64,000 nucleotides of DNA from Intrasporangiaceae bacterium URHB0013 (GCA_000620545.1 JIBA01000016.1:248001-312000), one strand, 5' to 3'; positions 34,357-46,292 are shown, counted from the stretch's first letter. The notes: generated by a model not told the origin, from the sequence alone. Made by a program: numbers and translations.

Positions 34357-34417
34357 CGCGCTGGGCCGGGCCGCGCTGATCGTCGCCCGGAGCGCACGGT
34401 GCGCGTCCGAACGGGCT

Positions 34418-34477
34418 GCCGCGTCGCGCAGCGCTCAGCCGCGTCGCGCAGCGCTCAGCCGCGTCGCGCAGCGCTCA
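34418..34477. repeat. 20-bp tandem repeat, three copies, spanning the ppx stop codon
   Basis: GCCGCGTCGCGCAGCGCTCA occurs at 34418, 34438 and 34458 without interruption. Each copy contains TCA, read on the minus strand as TGA; the second copy gives the stop of ppx. The repeat therefore both encodes the protein end (SAARRG) and extends into the downstream non-coding DNA. Confidence 0.92.
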
Positions 34478-35450
34478 GCGCGATCCCGTCGAGGATGTCG
34501 TGCTCGGAGGTGACGACCTGAGTGATACCCGCGCGCTCGACGACCCGCTCGACGACCCGGCGCCACACGAGGGCGCCCGCGCCGATGACGTCCGCGCGAC
34601 CGGGGTGCATGTAGGGCAGCGCGGCGCGCCGAGCGCGCGTCATGGCGAGCAGGTCGTCGCACGCGGCGACCATGCCGGCCGGTGCCGAGTGGGCGAGGTG
34701 GATGAGCTCGGGGTCGTATGCCGTCAGGCGCAGCAGGTGCGCCGTGATCGTCGTGACGCTGCCGGCGAGGCCCACGAGCGTCGCGACGCCCTCGAGGGGC
34801 ACGGTCGACTCGGCGAGGTCGAGCGCCGCGTCGATGTCACGGGTGGCCGCCCCGACCTCGTCGTCGGTGGGTGGGTCGCTGACGAGATGCCGTTCGGTCA
34901 TGCGCACGCAGCCGATGTCGACCGAGCGGGCGGCCTCGACCTGGTCGGTGCCGCGGACCAGCTCGGTCGATCCGCCGCCGAGGTCGACGACGAGGTAGGG
35001 TCCGGACACCCCGCGGGCGGCAAGGCCTCCGGTGGCGCCCGAGAACGACAGGGCGGCCTCCTCATCACCCGAGACCACCTCGGGTGACACCTCGGAGCCA
35101 TAGTGCTCGAGGAAGGCCGCCCGCACGCCCTCGATGAAGTCGGCAGCGTTGCCCGCGTCGCGCGACGCCGACGTGGCGACGAAGCGCACGGCGGCGGCGC
35201 CCAGCTCTCGGCACGTGGCGGCATACTCCCGCGTCACGGCGAGGGTGCGTTCCATCGACTCCGGGGCGATCACGCCGGTGCGGTCGACGCCGTGCCCGAG
35301 TCGGACGATCTCCATGCGTCGCAAAACGTCGGTGAGTGCGCCCGTCCCGGGGTCGACGTCGGCGACCAGCAGGCGGATCGAGTTGGTCCCGCAGTCGATC
35401 GCGGCGGCGCGAACCGTCGGGGCGCTCGGGTTGGTCGTGGTGTCGCTCAC
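34455..35450 (-). CDS. ppx: Ppx/GppA exopolyphosphatase-type phosphatase
   Basis: A 331-residue ASKHA-fold phosphatase. ATP/phosphate motifs are AAIDCGTNSIRLLVADV at the N-terminus, FVATSASRDAGN, and LVVDLGGGSTELVRG. Actinobacterial Ppx of this length (lacking the C-terminal extension of E. coli Ppx) hydrolyses polyphosphate or (p)ppGpp-related substrates. GTG at 35450 follows AGGAGG and overlaps the DUF501 stop by 4 bp. Final gene of the eno-ftsB-DUF501-ppx run. Confidence 0.93.
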   Translation of the reverse strand: MSDTTTNPSAPTVRAAAIDCGTNSIRLLVADVDPGTGALTDVLRRMEIVRLGHGVDRTGVIAPESMERTLAVTREYAATCRELGAAAVRFVATSASRDAGNAADFIEGVRAAFLEHYGSEVSPEVVSGDEEAALSFSGATGGLAARGVSGPYLVVDLGGGSTELVRGTDQVEAARSVDIGCVRMTERHLVSDPPTDDEVGAATRDIDAALDLAESTVPLEGVATLVGLAGSVTTITAHLLRLTAYDPELIHLAHSAPAGMVAACDDLLAMTRARRAALPYMHPGRADVIGAGALVWRRVVERVVERAGITQVVTSEHDILDGIALSAARRG

Positions 35451-36019
35451 TGTGCCTCCTCGGTTGCGGCGGCGTCCTCGGCCGCGTGCACGGCCGCGCA
35501 CGATGTCGGCTGCCACCAGTCGTCGAGCATGGCCAGGGCCTCGTCACCGAGCGGGTTGACACCCGGACCGGCCGCGAGGGAGTGGCCGACGAGGACGTGC
35601 AGGCACTTGACTCGATTCGGCATGCCGCCGGCTGAGATCCCGTCGATCTCCGGCACGTCGCCGAGCTGCGCGCGCTGCCTCAGGTAGTGCTCGTGGGCGG
35701 CGGCGTACGCGGCCGCGAGGTCGCCGTCGTGGGCAAGCCGCTCGGTCATCTCCTTCATGACGCCGCCGGTCTCCAGCGTGCTCACGGCGCCGGTGAGGCG
35801 CGGGCACGTGGCGTAGTACGTCGTCGGGAAGGGGGTGCCGTCGGGCAGGCGGGGCTCGGTGCGCAGGACGTCGGGCTCGCCGCACGGACAGCGGTGCGCC
35901 ACCTCGGCCACGCCGCGCGGGCGGCGCCCGAGCTGGCGCTCGACCGCGTCGAGGTCGGCCGCCTCGACGCGATGGGCGGCCGGGGCGGGCTGCGGGGACG
36001 GACGGGACGGGTCGCTCAC
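35447..36019 (-). CDS. DUF501 family protein
   Basis: A 190-residue protein of the DUF501 family, present in actinobacteria between ftsB/divIC and ppx. Conserved features seen are LGRRPRGVAEVAHRCPCGEP, TYYATCPRLTGAVSTLETGG, MKEMTERL, and GGMPNRVKCLHVLVGHSLA. Several Cys/His residues (CPCG, CP, KCLH, GH) suggest a metal site, but no function is established. GTG start; 39 bp after ftsB in the same direction. Confidence 0.9.
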   Translation of the reverse strand: MSDPSRPSPQPAPAAHRVEAADLDAVERQLGRRPRGVAEVAHRCPCGEPDVLRTEPRLPDGTPFPTTYYATCPRLTGAVSTLETGGVMKEMTERLAHDGDLAAAYAAAHEHYLRQRAQLGDVPEIDGISAGGMPNRVKCLHVLVGHSLAAGPGVNPLGDEALAMLDDWWQPTSCAAVHAAEDAAATEEAQ

Positions 36020-36058
36020 GCGATACTCACTTCTCGGACGGTCGGGACATGACCGGGG

Positions 36059-36874
36059 TCACCTGGTGCGCTTGACACCGGCCGTGGGTCGGTCGGCGAT
36101 CTGGATGGACTGCCACACCTTGCCGTACCACGGCGACGCGGCGTTGGCCATGGGCGCGGCCACGACCGGACGCTCCGCCGCGGGAGCGCTGGCCTCGTTG
36201 GTCGACGGGTCGATGACGGTGTAGGCGCGGTCACCGACCCGCACGAACTTGAGGCGTTCCCGGGCCTGGACCTCGATGTAGGCAGGGTCCTTCCACAGTG
36301 CGGCCTCGCGCTCGAGCTGCTGGACCGTCCGGCGCTGCTCGGCGACCTTCTCCTGCATGGCCGAGGCGTCGCCGCGCTGCTGCACGAGCGAGCGGAGGGT
36401 GGGCACGATGGTCACGGCGAGCATGACGAGGATGCCGAGCAGGATGGCGCCGCGTACCCAGGCCGTCGAGGCCGACGGCGGCGCTGTCTGCGGCGTGCGG
36501 GGCCGCGCGGCGAGGGCCGGGCGCTCCTTGCCGGCGCCGGGACGGCTCGCGCGCGAGGGGCCGGGACGGGACTGACCCGGGCGGGTGGCCGACGTGCGGC
36601 CCGCTCCCGAGCGAGCGGTCGACCTCGCGGAGGCCGAACGGCCGGTGGGCGTGGAGGCCGTCGCTCCCCCCGCCGTGCCCGAGACCGAGCCGGACCTCGA
36701 ACCGGGCTTCGGGCTCGGCTTGGGGCTCGACTTGGAGGTGGGCTTGGGCCCCGGTTTCGCGTCCGGCGTCGGCCGCGACGCCGGTCGGGCCGAGGCTGAG
36801 GCCGGCCGCGCGCCACCCCCTGGGCGACCCGTCGACGACGGGCGGCCCGGGCGGGACGGCGTGCGGTCGGCCAC
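36059..36874 (-). CDS. FtsB/DivIC septum formation initiator with long basic N-terminal tail
   Basis: A 271-residue protein. Residues 1-138 are low-complexity, basic, Pro/Ser/Lys/Arg-rich and would lie in the cytoplasm. One membrane span follows at about 140-160, then a coiled coil (LVQQRGDASAMQEKVAEQRR ... LEREAALWKDPAYIEVQARERLKFV), the DivIC/FtsB signature, outside. It should bind FtsL and FtsQ in the divisome. Position right after eno is the usual actinobacterial order. GTG start four bases after the enolase stop. Confidence 0.92.
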   Translation of the reverse strand: MADRTPSRPGRPSSTGRPGGGARPASASARPASRPTPDAKPGPKPTSKSSPKPSPKPGSRSGSVSGTAGGATASTPTGRSASARSTARSGAGRTSATRPGQSRPGPSRASRPGAGKERPALAARPRTPQTAPPSASTAWVRGAILLGILVMLAVTIVPTLRSLVQQRGDASAMQEKVAEQRRTVQQLEREAALWKDPAYIEVQARERLKFVRVGDRAYTVIDPSTNEASAPAAERPVVAAPMANAASPWYGKVWQSIQIADRPTAGVKRTR

Positions 36875-36878
36875 GGGG

Positions 36879-38551
<1,673 letters not shown>

Positions 38552-40045
38552 ATGGGTCAGCCCATGCGCGATTCGGGGGTCGTCCTTCTCGACGTGAGCA
38601 CGCGTCCGGTGACGCAGCCGCTCAGCGAGAGGGGCCGGGGGCAGCGACTGCTGCAGCTCGGGATCGCTGGTGGTGACCTGCTGGTCATCACGACGGCCAC
38701 CGCGCTGGCGGCGGTCGGACGGACGAGCCTGGATGTCTTCGACGTCGCGAACGACGTCAACCAGGTCGCCCAGTCGGTCGGCCTCTGGATCGTGGCTGCC
38801 TGGATGATCGCCAACCTCGCGCTCGGGACCTACACGAGCAGCCATCTGGGTGTCGGGACCATCGAGTACGCCCGGGTGTGCAGCGCCGCAGGCCTCACGG
38901 CCGGGGTCATCGGCATCCTCAGCTACCTCACGAAGTTCAACCTCTCTCGGGGCTTCTTCGTGCTGATCTTCGCGATCGGACTGCCGCTCGTGCTCCTCTG
39001 GCGGTGGTATGCCAGGCGACTCGTGCACCGTGCACACGCCCACGGCCACCTGCTGACCCGGGTGCTCATCTCGGGCTCGGCCTCGCACGTCGACGACGTC
39101 GCCGCGGTGCTCGAACGTGAGACGTGGCTCGGCTACCGCATCGTCGGCGCTCTCACGCCGTCGTCGCGGCCGTCCCCGGCCACCCCGCGCGGCGTCCCGG
39201 TCGTCGGGACCACCGGGCAGACCGCGGAGTCGGCCCTCGCGGAGAAGGCTGACCTCGTGGTCTTCACCGAGGGCGCCTTCCCCTCGGCCGTCGACTTCCG
39301 CCGCATCGCCTGGGACCTCGAGGGGCACCACGTGCAGATGGCGGTCGTCCCCAGCCTGAGCGACATCAGCTCCGGCCGCATGGCCATGCGCCCCGTCGGA
39401 GGGCTGCCGCTCGTGCACGTCGAGCCGCCCCAGAGCCTGGGCGCCTCCCGTGGCCTCAAGCGCGCCTTCGACCTCGTCGGTGCCACGCTCCTGCTCCTGC
39501 TCGCCGCGCCCGTCATGGTCGTCTTCGCGATCGCCACCAAGCTGCAGGACGGCGGCCCCGTGCTCTTCCGCCAGACGCGCGTCGGGCGCGACGGCGAGCT
39601 CTTCGAGTGCCTGAAGTTCCGCAGCATGGTCGTCGACGCCGAGGCGAAGCTCGCCGGCATCACGCACCTGAACCAGAACGCCGACGGCGTGCTCTTCAAG
39701 GCCCAGCACGACCCCCGCATCACCGCGGTCGGGGCCTTCATGCGCCGCTACTCCATCGACGAGCTGCCCCAGCTGATCAACGTGGTGAACGGGGACATGA
39801 GCCTCGTCGGGCCCCGTCCCGCACTGCCGGCCGAGGTACGCCGCTACGTCCCCGACGTCCAGCGCCGCCTGCACGTCCGCCCGGGCATGACGGGACTCTG
39901 GCAGGTCTCCGGCCGCAGCGACCTCTCCTGGGAGGACACCGTGCGCCTCGACCTCTACTACGTCGACAACTGGTCCAGCGTGCAGGACCTGTCGATCATG
40001 GCGAAGACCATCCACGCGGTCCTGCGTTCACACGGCGCCTACTGA
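38552..40045 (+). CDS. Polyprenyl glycosylphosphotransferase (exopolysaccharide initiation)
   Basis: A 497-residue WbaP/PglC-superfamily enzyme. Four to five N-terminal membrane spans are followed by a soluble nucleotide-binding-like domain (RVLISGSASHVDDVAAVLER), one further span (GATLLLLLAAPVMVVFAI), and the catalytic sugar transferase domain: ECLKFRSMVVDAEAK, RRYSIDELPQLINVVNGDMS, VGPRPALPAEV, PGMTGLWQVSGRS. It transfers a sugar phosphate from UDP-sugar to undecaprenyl phosphate. ATG at 38552 follows GGGGGA; a Met four codons later is a possible alternative. No other polysaccharide genes adjoin it. Confidence 0.93.
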   Translation: MGQPMRDSGVVLLDVSTRPVTQPLSERGRGQRLLQLGIAGGDLLVITTATALAAVGRTSLDVFDVANDVNQVAQSVGLWIVAAWMIANLALGTYTSSHLGVGTIEYARVCSAAGLTAGVIGILSYLTKFNLSRGFFVLIFAIGLPLVLLWRWYARRLVHRAHAHGHLLTRVLISGSASHVDDVAAVLERETWLGYRIVGALTPSSRPSPATPRGVPVVGTTGQTAESALAEKADLVVFTEGAFPSAVDFRRIAWDLEGHHVQMAVVPSLSDISSGRMAMRPVGGLPLVHVEPPQSLGASRGLKRAFDLVGATLLLLLAAPVMVVFAIATKLQDGGPVLFRQTRVGRDGELFECLKFRSMVVDAEAKLAGITHLNQNADGVLFKAQHDPRITAVGAFMRRYSIDELPQLINVVNGDMSLVGPRPALPAEVRRYVPDVQRRLHVRPGMTGLWQVSGRSDLSWEDTVRLDLYYVDNWSSVQDLSIMAKTIHAVLRSHGAY

Positions 40046-40065
40046 GGCCGTCGCCCCAGCCCGGT

Positions 40066-40102
40066 GAGGGCCGCGCTGCCACACCCGAGTGGCGCGGCTC
40101 TC
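40066..40102. terminator. Hairpin between convergent glycosylphosphotransferase and mazG
   Basis: GAGGGCCGCGC (40066-40076) pairs with GCGCGGCTCTC (40092-40102) with one G-U. It lies in the convergent gap and is followed by two GTATGCC copies (40106, 40131) in the same orientation. Confidence 0.55.
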
Positions 40103-40148
40103 CCCGTATGCCCGGGCATCACCTGTGGTCGTATGCCGGCCGGCAGGC

Positions 40149-41132
40149 TCAGGCGTCCGGCTCCGCGTGCGCGCCGGCCGCGCTCGCCGACTCGAGTCCC
40201 CGCAGGGTCTCGCGCAGGGCGGCCTCGGCGTCGATGCCCTCGAGCCTGGCCCGACGGACGAGGTCGAGCAGCTGCGCGCCCAGGTCACCGGTCGCGACCG
40301 CGTCGTCGACGAGATCGTCGCGGCCCGCCCGGCGCAGCCGCGACACGTACTTCTCGGCCCGGGCCAGGGCGGGCAGCGAGCTCGGGACGCCTTCGAGGGG
40401 GTGGGTGCGATGCTGCTTCTCGTCGGCCTTGATCGACTCCCAGTTGGCCTCGACGGCGTCGGCCGTGTCGGCCTCGACGTCGGAGAAGACGTGCGGGTGT
40501 CGCCGGACCAGCTTGTCGACGAGCCCGCCTGCGACGTCGTCGATGCCGAAGGGGTCGCTCGGGTGCTCCTGCGCCACGCGGGACTGGAAGGCGATCTGCA
40601 GCAGGAGGTCGCCGAGCTCCTCCTGCATGTGTGCCCGGTCGCCGCTCTCGATGGCCTCGATGGCTTCGTGCGCCTCCTCGAGGAGGTACGGCACGAGCGA
40701 GGCATGGGTCTGCTTCGCATCCCACGGGCAGCCGCCCGGCGAGCGGAGCCGGTCCATGACGGCGACGACGTCGAGCAGCCGCGCGCCCGGCACGTCGAAC
40801 GAGCCGATGAGCAGCTCGACCTCGGGCGGCTCGGGAAGCCGCGACACCTCGACCGCGATGGCGTCGCTGAGGCCGGGGTCACCGTCGGACGAGCCGACCC
40901 AGACGATGTCGCCGAGCTCGGAGGCCGAGACGAGGTCGCGAGCAAGGTCGGCCGGGTGACCGTCCTCACGCGGCAGCACCGCGATGCCGGCCTCCGCCAC
41001 GGCGACGACCTGCGGCTCGTCGGGACGGCCCCAGACCGCATGCGCCCGCGCGAGGCCGGTCCAGGCCTCGCGCGTCAGCAGGCCCGGGGCGATGCGCGGC
41101 GTCGTGACGAGCAGGACGAGGCGGGCGGTCAC
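40149..41132 (-). CDS. mazG: Nucleoside triphosphate pyrophosphohydrolase MazG
   Basis: A 327-residue MazG. Residues about 1-115 form a less conserved N-terminal domain. The MazG core begins at LLDVVAVMDRLRSPGGCPWD with the metal-binding E-x-x-E in LEEAHEAIEAI and EELGDLLLQ-type EExxD further on. It hydrolyses aberrant or alarmone nucleotides. It lies 20 bp after the SurA-like lipoprotein gene in transcription order. GTG start at 41132. Confidence 0.93.
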   Translation of the reverse strand: MTARLVLLVTTPRIAPGLLTREAWTGLARAHAVWGRPDEPQVVAVAEAGIAVLPREDGHPADLARDLVSASELGDIVWVGSSDGDPGLSDAIAVEVSRLPEPPEVELLIGSFDVPGARLLDVVAVMDRLRSPGGCPWDAKQTHASLVPYLLEEAHEAIEAIESGDRAHMQEELGDLLLQIAFQSRVAQEHPSDPFGIDDVAGGLVDKLVRRHPHVFSDVEADTADAVEANWESIKADEKQHRTHPLEGVPSSLPALARAEKYVSRLRRAGRDDLVDDAVATGDLGAQLLDLVRRARLEGIDAEAALRETLRGLESASAAGAHAEPDA

Positions 41133-41152
41133 GAGGGAGGGGGCGGCGGGGC

Positions 41153-41704
41153 CTACTGGGCCGTGGCCGGGGCGGTGTTGCCCCCCGGCTTGACCCAGTT
41201 GGGCGTCTGCTGACCGATGGTGAAGTAGACCGGCCCCTCGTCGGACTGCACGACCGAGCCGTACTTGGGGTTGACCGTGATGTCGGCCTTCTTGAGGTCG
41301 GCGCGGTAGGCGGCCACGTCTGCGGGCGTCATCTTCTGCGACTGGATGAGGGCGACGGCCTCGACGAACTCCTTCGTCGTGTCGGTGGCGTCGGGGATCG
41401 AGGAGATGACCGACGCGTACGTCTGGTCGGGCTTCCAGCTGCCGGACTGGGCGACGGCGTCCTTGAGCAGGGGCGCGGCGACGAGGGCCGTGACGACGAT
41501 GTTCTCGGCGAAGTCCAGCTTGGCGGCCTTCAGCTGGTCGAACGTCTTGCGGACGTCGGCCTCGTGGATGACCTCACCGTTGACGACGGCGGCGGCCTGC
41601 TGGCGCGTCTCGAAGCCGCACCCGCCGAGCAGCGACACGGCACCGAGCGCCGCGATCGCGGCGACGACCACGCGCTTGACGGGTTGAGCAGACCAAGCCT
41701 TCAC
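41153..41704 (-). CDS. SurA N-terminal domain lipoprotein
   Basis: A 183-residue exported lipoprotein. The signal peptide ends in LLGGC (Cys29). The mature part begins with the SurA_N-type segment AAAVVNGEVIHEADVRKTFD typical of PpiC/SurA chaperones, but there is no parvulin domain. ADITVNPKYGSV near the C-terminus is a common ending in such actinobacterial proteins. Start GTG at 41704 follows AGGAGG. Situated between mfd and mazG, the usual place in related genomes. Probably an envelope chaperone. Confidence 0.9.
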   Translation of the reverse strand: MKAWSAQPVKRVVVAAIAALGAVSLLGGCGFETRQQAAAVVNGEVIHEADVRKTFDQLKAAKLDFAENIVVTALVAAPLLKDAVAQSGSWKPDQTYASVISSIPDATDTTKEFVEAVALIQSQKMTPADVAAYRADLKKADITVNPKYGSVVQSDEGPVYFTIGQQTPNWVKPGGNTAPATAQ

Positions 41705-41737
41705 GAATTTCCTCCTCTGGCGGATGCGTCTGACATC

Positions 41738-44700
41738 CTACGGGGCGCTCACGCTGGATCTCGCCGCGCCCGGCGAGGCGGCCGACGACGCGCCGGCCGC
41801 GGCCGCGATGTCGTCGAGCAGGACGGCCGTGATCAGCTGCCGCGCCCACGTCAGGACCTCCACGTCACGCAGCGGCTTGCCGCCGACGCGCGCCGTCATC
41901 GGGACCGGGACGAGGATCGTGCCGAGGGCCTCCTTGACGATCGTGCCCGGGTAGAGGCGCATGAGCCGCAGCTGCTGGCTCTCGCGCAGCTCCTTGACCG
42001 GGCCGAACCGCACGACCTTGCCCTGCACCCCGATGTCGCCGATGCGGGCGGCGCGGGCCACGACGCGGAGCCGGGCGACCTCGAGGAGGTTCTGGACGGG
42101 CGTGGGCGGGGCGCCGTAGCGGTCGCGGAGCTCGGCGTCGATCTCGTCGACGGCCTCGAAGGTCTCGACGGTCGCGAGCTTCTTGTAGGCCTCGAGGCGC
42201 AGCCGCTCCCCCGGCACGTAGTCGTGTGGTAGGTGGGCGTCGACGGGCAGCTCGATCTTGATCTCGGCGGGCAGGTCGACGGCGTCGCCACGGAAGTCGG
42301 CCACGGCCTCGCCGATGAGGCGGACATAGAGGTCGAAGCCGACGCCCTGGATGTGGCCCGACTGCTCGCCGCCGAGCAGGTTGCCGGCGCCGCGGATCTC
42401 GAGGTCCTTCATGGCGACCGCCATCCCGGAGCCGAGGTCGGTGTTGCTGGCGATGGTGCGCAGACGGTCGTGCGCCGTCTCGGTCATCGGCTTCTCGGGC
42501 GGGTAGAGGAAGTAGGCGTAGGCGCGCTCGCGGCCACGTCCGACACGGCCGCGGAGCTGGTGCAGCTGCGAGAGGCCGAGCATGTCGGAGCGCTCGACGA
42601 TGAGGGTGTTGGCGTTGGAGATGTCGAGGCCGGTCTCGACGATCGTCGTGCACACGAGCACGTCGAAGCGCTTCTCCCAGAAGTCCTCGACGACCTGTTC
42701 GAGCTTGTGCTCTCCCATCTGGCCGTGGGCGGTGGCGATGCGCGCCTCGGGGACGAGCTCGCGCAGCCGCGCCGCGGCCTTCTCGATGCTGCTGACCTTG
42801 TTGTGCACGAAGAAGACCTGGCCCTCACGGAGCAGCTCGCGGCGGACGGCCGCGGTGATCTGCTTCTCGTCGTAGGGACCGACGAAGGTGAGCACCGGGT
42901 GGCGCTCCTCGGGCGGCGTTGCCAGAGTGGACATCTCGCGGATTCCGGTCACCGCCATCTCGAGGGTGCGCGGGATCGGGGTGGCCGACATCGACAGGAC
43001 GTCGACGGCCGTGCGCATCGTCTTGAGCAGCTCCTTGTGCTCGACGCCGAAGCGCTGCTCCTCGTCGATGATGACGAGACCGAGGTCCTTGAACGTCACG
43101 TCCTTGGCGAGCAGGCGGTGCGTGCCGATGACGAGGTCGATCGTGCCGTCGGCCATGCCGGCCATGACGTCCTTGGCCTCCTTGTCGCTCTGGAAGCGCG
43201 ACAGCGAGGAGACCTTGACCGGGAACTGGGAGTAGCGCTCGGCGAAGGTCTGCTGGTGCTGGCTGACGAGCAGGGTCGTCGGCACGAGGACCGCGACCTG
43301 CTTGCCGTCCTGGATCGCCTTGAACGCCGCGCGCACCGCGATCTCGGTCTTGCCGTAGCCCACGTCGCCACAGATGAGCCGGTCCATCGGGACCTGCTTC
43401 TCCATGTCGGCCTTGACCTCGTCGATGCTGACCAGCTGGTCCGGGGTCTCGACGTAGCCGAAGGCGTCCTCGAGCTCGCGCTGCCATGGGGTGTCGGGCG
43501 CGAACGCGTGACCCTTGGTGGCCTGACGGGCGCTGTAGAGCCGGATGAGGTCGGCGGCGATCTGCTTGACGTAGCGCTTGGCTCGCGACTTCGTCTTGGT
43601 CCAGTCGGAGCCGCCCATCTTGTTGAGCGTGGGCTCCTCCCCGCCGACGTACTTCGTCACCTGGTCGAGCTGGTCGGTGGGCACGAAGAGCCGGTCCCCG
43701 GGCTGCCCACGCTTGCTCGGGGCGTACTCGATGACGAGGTACTCGCGCGTCGCGCCGGCCACGGTGCGCTGCATCATCTCGACGAAGCGACCGACACCGT
43801 GCTGCTCGTGGACGACGTGGTCACCCGGGCGCAGCTGGAGGGGGTCGACCTGGTTGCGGCGGCGCGACGGCATACGCCGCATGTCCTTCGTGGACGTGCC
43901 GCTCCCGGGCTGGCCGGTCAGGTCGGTCTCGGTGAGCACCTCGACGCGCGCCCCCTCGTGGACGAAGCCGCGACCGAGCGGGGCCGTCGTGACGTGCACC
44001 CAACCCGGCTCGAGCGAGTCGTCCCGGGTGGTGTCGAGGGGACGGACCGCGACCTCGTGCTCGCCCAGCACCTCGGCGACACGCTTGGCGAGACCGGGCC
44101 CCTCGGTGACGACGGCGACGGCCCAGCCTTCGCGGACCCGCTCGCGCAGGTGCTCGACGGCCCGGTCGGTGTCGCCGCGGAAGGCGTCGGGGTCGGTGGT
44201 GCGCACCGCCAGGCGCTCGTCGACGTCGTCGTCCTCGATGACGAGCTCTGCGTCGGCCGCAAAGGGCGTGAGGGTCCACCAGGCGCGCCCGGTGCGCTCG
44301 GCGAGGGCACGCACCTCGGCGAGTGACCAGTACGACGCGCTGCCGAGCAGCGACTGGAGGTCGACGGGCACCTGGTTGCCGGCGGCGGCGTTGGCCCAGC
44401 TCGCCTCGAGGAACTCCTCGCTCGTCGCGACGAGGTCGTGCGCGCGGCGCCGCACCCGCTCCGGATCGGCGAGCAGCACGGTCGAGCGCTGCGGCAGGAC
44501 GTCGAGGACCGACTCCATGCCGTCGACGAGGGCCGGCGCGAGGGACTCCATGCCCTCGACGGCGATGCCCTCGGCGACCTTGGAGAGCATCTCGGCGACC
44601 CCTGGGAGCTGGTCGGCGAGCGCCCGAGCGCGGGCGCGCACGGCGTCGGTGAGGAGCAGCTCGCGGCACGGCGGCGCCCAGAGCCCGTGCTCGGCGATCT

Positions 44701-45448
44701 CGAGGGACCGCTGGTCGGCGACCTTGAACCAGCGCACCTCCTCGACGGTGTCGCCCCAGAACTCGATGCGGACCGGGTGCTCCTCCGTGGGCGGGAAGAC
44801 GTCGAGGATCCCGCCACGCACGGCGAACTCGCCGCGCCGCTCGACGAGGTCGGTGCGCGTGTAGGCGGCAGCGACGAGTGCGTCGACGACGTCCTCGAGG
44901 GGGCGCTCGTCGCCCGCGCGCAGCGCGACGGGCACGAGCTCGCCGAGCCCCTTGGTCAGCGGTTGGAGGAGGGCGCGCACGGGCGCGACGACCACCGAGA
45001 GCGGGCCGTATGCCGGGTCGTTCGGGTCGGGGTGCGCGATCCGTCGCAGCACGGCCAGTCGCCGGCCGACGGTGTCGCTGCGAGGCGAGAGACGCTCGTG
45101 CGGCAGCGTCTCCCACGACGGGAACACGGCGATGCGGTCCGCTGAGAGGAAGAGGCCGAGCGCGCTCGCGAGGTCCTCGGCCTCGCGAGTCGTCGCGGTG
45201 ACGACGACGAGCGGGGCCGGCTCCGTGGCCGGCCCGGTGGTGACCGGCACGGTGGTGGCGGGCGCGGCGGCGTTCCGGTCCAGAGCGCCGGCTCGGGACC
45301 CGTCGGCCTGCTGGGCCAGCGCCGCCACGAGGAACGGCCGCGTGCCGTCGCTCGCGGAGACGTCGACGAGGCGGGCACGCCCCACCTGGTCGAGGACGTG
45401 GCGGACATCGGGAAGCGCCCTGAAGGCGGACAGCAGTGGGTGCGGCAT
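41738..45448 (-). CDS. mfd: Transcription-repair coupling factor
   Basis: A 1236-residue Mfd. Order: UvrB-like N-terminal domains, RNA polymerase interaction domain ([17 protein letters not shown] ... YLVIEYA), and RecG-like helicase with Walker [10 protein letters not shown] near residue 695, DEEQ box [13 protein letters not shown], and [14 protein letters not shown]; the TRCF C-terminal domain follows. It removes stalled RNA polymerase and recruits UvrA. ATG at 45448 follows GGAGG. Arg-Met-Pro near the middle is read through a GGCATAC motif in a different frame from the usual. Confidence 0.97.
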   Translation of the reverse strand: MPHPLLSAFRALPDVRHVLDQVGRARLVDVSASDGTRPFLVAALAQQADGSRAGALDRNAAAPATTVPVTTGPATEPAPLVVVTATTREAEDLASALGLFLSADRIAVFPSWETLPHERLSPRSDTVGRRLAVLRRIAHPDPNDPAYGPLSVVVAPVRALLQPLTKGLGELVPVALRAGDERPLEDVVDALVAAAYTRTDLVERRGEFAVRGGILDVFPPTEEHPVRIEFWGDTVEEVRWFKVADQRSLEIAEHGLWAPPCRELLLTDAVRARARALADQLPGVAEMLSKVAEGIAVEGMESLAPALVDGMESVLDVLPQRSTVLLADPERVRRRAHDLVATSEEFLEASWANAAAGNQVPVDLQSLLGSASYWSLAEVRALAERTGRAWWTLTPFAADAELVIEDDDVDERLAVRTTDPDAFRGDTDRAVEHLRERVREGWAVAVVTEGPGLAKRVAEVLGEHEVAVRPLDTTRDDSLEPGWVHVTTAPLGRGFVHEGARVEVLTETDLTGQPGSGTSTKDMRRMPSRRRNQVDPLQLRPGDHVVHEQHGVGRFVEMMQRTVAGATREYLVIEYAPSKRGQPGDRLFVPTDQLDQVTKYVGGEEPTLNKMGGSDWTKTKSRAKRYVKQIAADLIRLYSARQATKGHAFAPDTPWQRELEDAFGYVETPDQLVSIDEVKADMEKQVPMDRLICGDVGYGKTEIAVRAAFKAIQDGKQVAVLVPTTLLVSQHQQTFAERYSQFPVKVSSLSRFQSDKEAKDVMAGMADGTIDLVIGTHRLLAKDVTFKDLGLVIIDEEQRFGVEHKELLKTMRTAVDVLSMSATPIPRTLEMAVTGIREMSTLATPPEERHPVLTFVGPYDEKQITAAVRRELLREGQVFFVHNKVSSIEKAAARLRELVPEARIATAHGQMGEHKLEQVVEDFWEKRFDVLVCTTIVETGLDISNANTLIVERSDMLGLSQLHQLRGRVGRGRERAYAYFLYPPEKPMTETAHDRLRTIASNTDLGSGMAVAMKDLEIRGAGNLLGGEQSGHIQGVGFDLYVRLIGEAVADFRGDAVDLPAEIKIELPVDAHLPHDYVPGERLRLEAYKKLATVETFEAVDEIDAELRDRYGAPPTPVQNLLEVARLRVVARAARIGDIGVQGKVVRFGPVKELRESQQLRLMRLYPGTIVKEALGTILVPVPMTARVGGKPLRDVEVLTWARQLITAVLLDDIAAAAGASSAASPGAARSSVSAP

Positions 45449-45550
45449 CAGGTCCTCCAGTCTAGGTCCGTGCGGTGACGGCCGTGACGCCGGTGCAGGC
45501 GCCCGCCGCCCGGCGGAGATGCACGTCCGGGGCAGCCTCGAGGCCGGCCG

Positions 45551-46144
45551 TCAGCGTGGCGCGTGGAAGCGCTGCTGGGCGTCGAGCAGCCCGACCTCGA
45601 TGAGAGCCTCGACGGCGTCGGCCCCCTCGTCGATCAGGAACGGCAGGACCTCGCTCCGCTCGGCCTTGGAGAAGTCCTTGAGCACGTAGTCTGCGGGGTC
45701 CTGGCGGCCCGGCGGCCGGCCGATGCCGAGACGCACCCGGAGGTAGTCGCGGGTGCCGAGCGAGCGCGAGATGGAGCGCAGGCCGTTGTGCCCGCCCTCA
45801 CCACCGCCCTGCTTGAGCCGCACGAGTCCGGCGTCGATGTCGAGCTCGTCGTGGAGCACGACCACGCGGTCGGCGGGCACGTCGTAGTACTTCGAGAGAC
45901 CGGCGACGGCCGAGCCCGACTCGTTCATGAACATCGACGGGACGGCGAGGACCACCTTGGGGCCACCGACCCGAAGGCGCGCCTCGGCAACGCGCGCCCG
46001 GGCGGCCTTGTGCGCCTTGAAGGTGGCACGTCCACCGGCCGCGCGGCCGGCGACCTCGTCGACCGTCATGGCTCCGACGTTGTGCCGGTTCTCGGCGTAT
46101 CCGGGCCCGGGGTTGCCGAGTCCGACGACGAGCCAGGTGTCCAT
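45551..46144 (-). CDS. pth: Peptidyl-tRNA hydrolase
   Basis: A 197-residue Pth. Conserved LVVGLGNPGPGYAENRHNVG contains the catalytic His; PSMFMNESGSAV and VVLHDELDIDAG, and GGGEGGHNGLRSI complete the signature. It releases tRNA from peptidyl-tRNA. It follows rplY (gap 148 bp with a hairpin), the common actinobacterial order rplY-pth. Confidence 0.97.
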   Translation of the reverse strand: MDTWLVVGLGNPGPGYAENRHNVGAMTVDEVAGRAAGGRATFKAHKAARARVAEARLRVGGPKVVLAVPSMFMNESGSAVAGLSKYYDVPADRVVVLHDELDIDAGLVRLKQGGGEGGHNGLRSISRSLGTRDYLRVRLGIGRPPGRQDPADYVLKDFSKAERSEVLPFLIDEGADAVEALIEVGLLDAQQRFHAPR

Positions 46145-46213
46145 GCGGTCCTCGATCGGTGGTCAGGTCGTGATGGGCTCACGGTCCGGTGCTGGTGGTG
46201 CTGGTGCGGGCAC

Positions 46214-46246
46214 GGGCCCCGCCGAGCCGGGGCTCGGGCGGGACCC
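46214..46246 (-). terminator. GC-rich hairpin after rplY
   Basis: GGGCCCCGCCGAGCC and GGCTCGGGCGGGACCC pair with one mismatch and one bulge. On the minus strand it follows the rplY stop and precedes pth, so it may attenuate read-through. Confidence 0.55.
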
Positions 46247-46292
46247 GTGGACGCGTGGTGTGGCGCGCGGCGCCACGGAAGGGAGCTTCGGC

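Noticed and set aside
41574-41849. Small minus-strand frame between mfd and the SurA-like gene
   Set aside because: It overlaps both genes in another frame and is Arg-rich.
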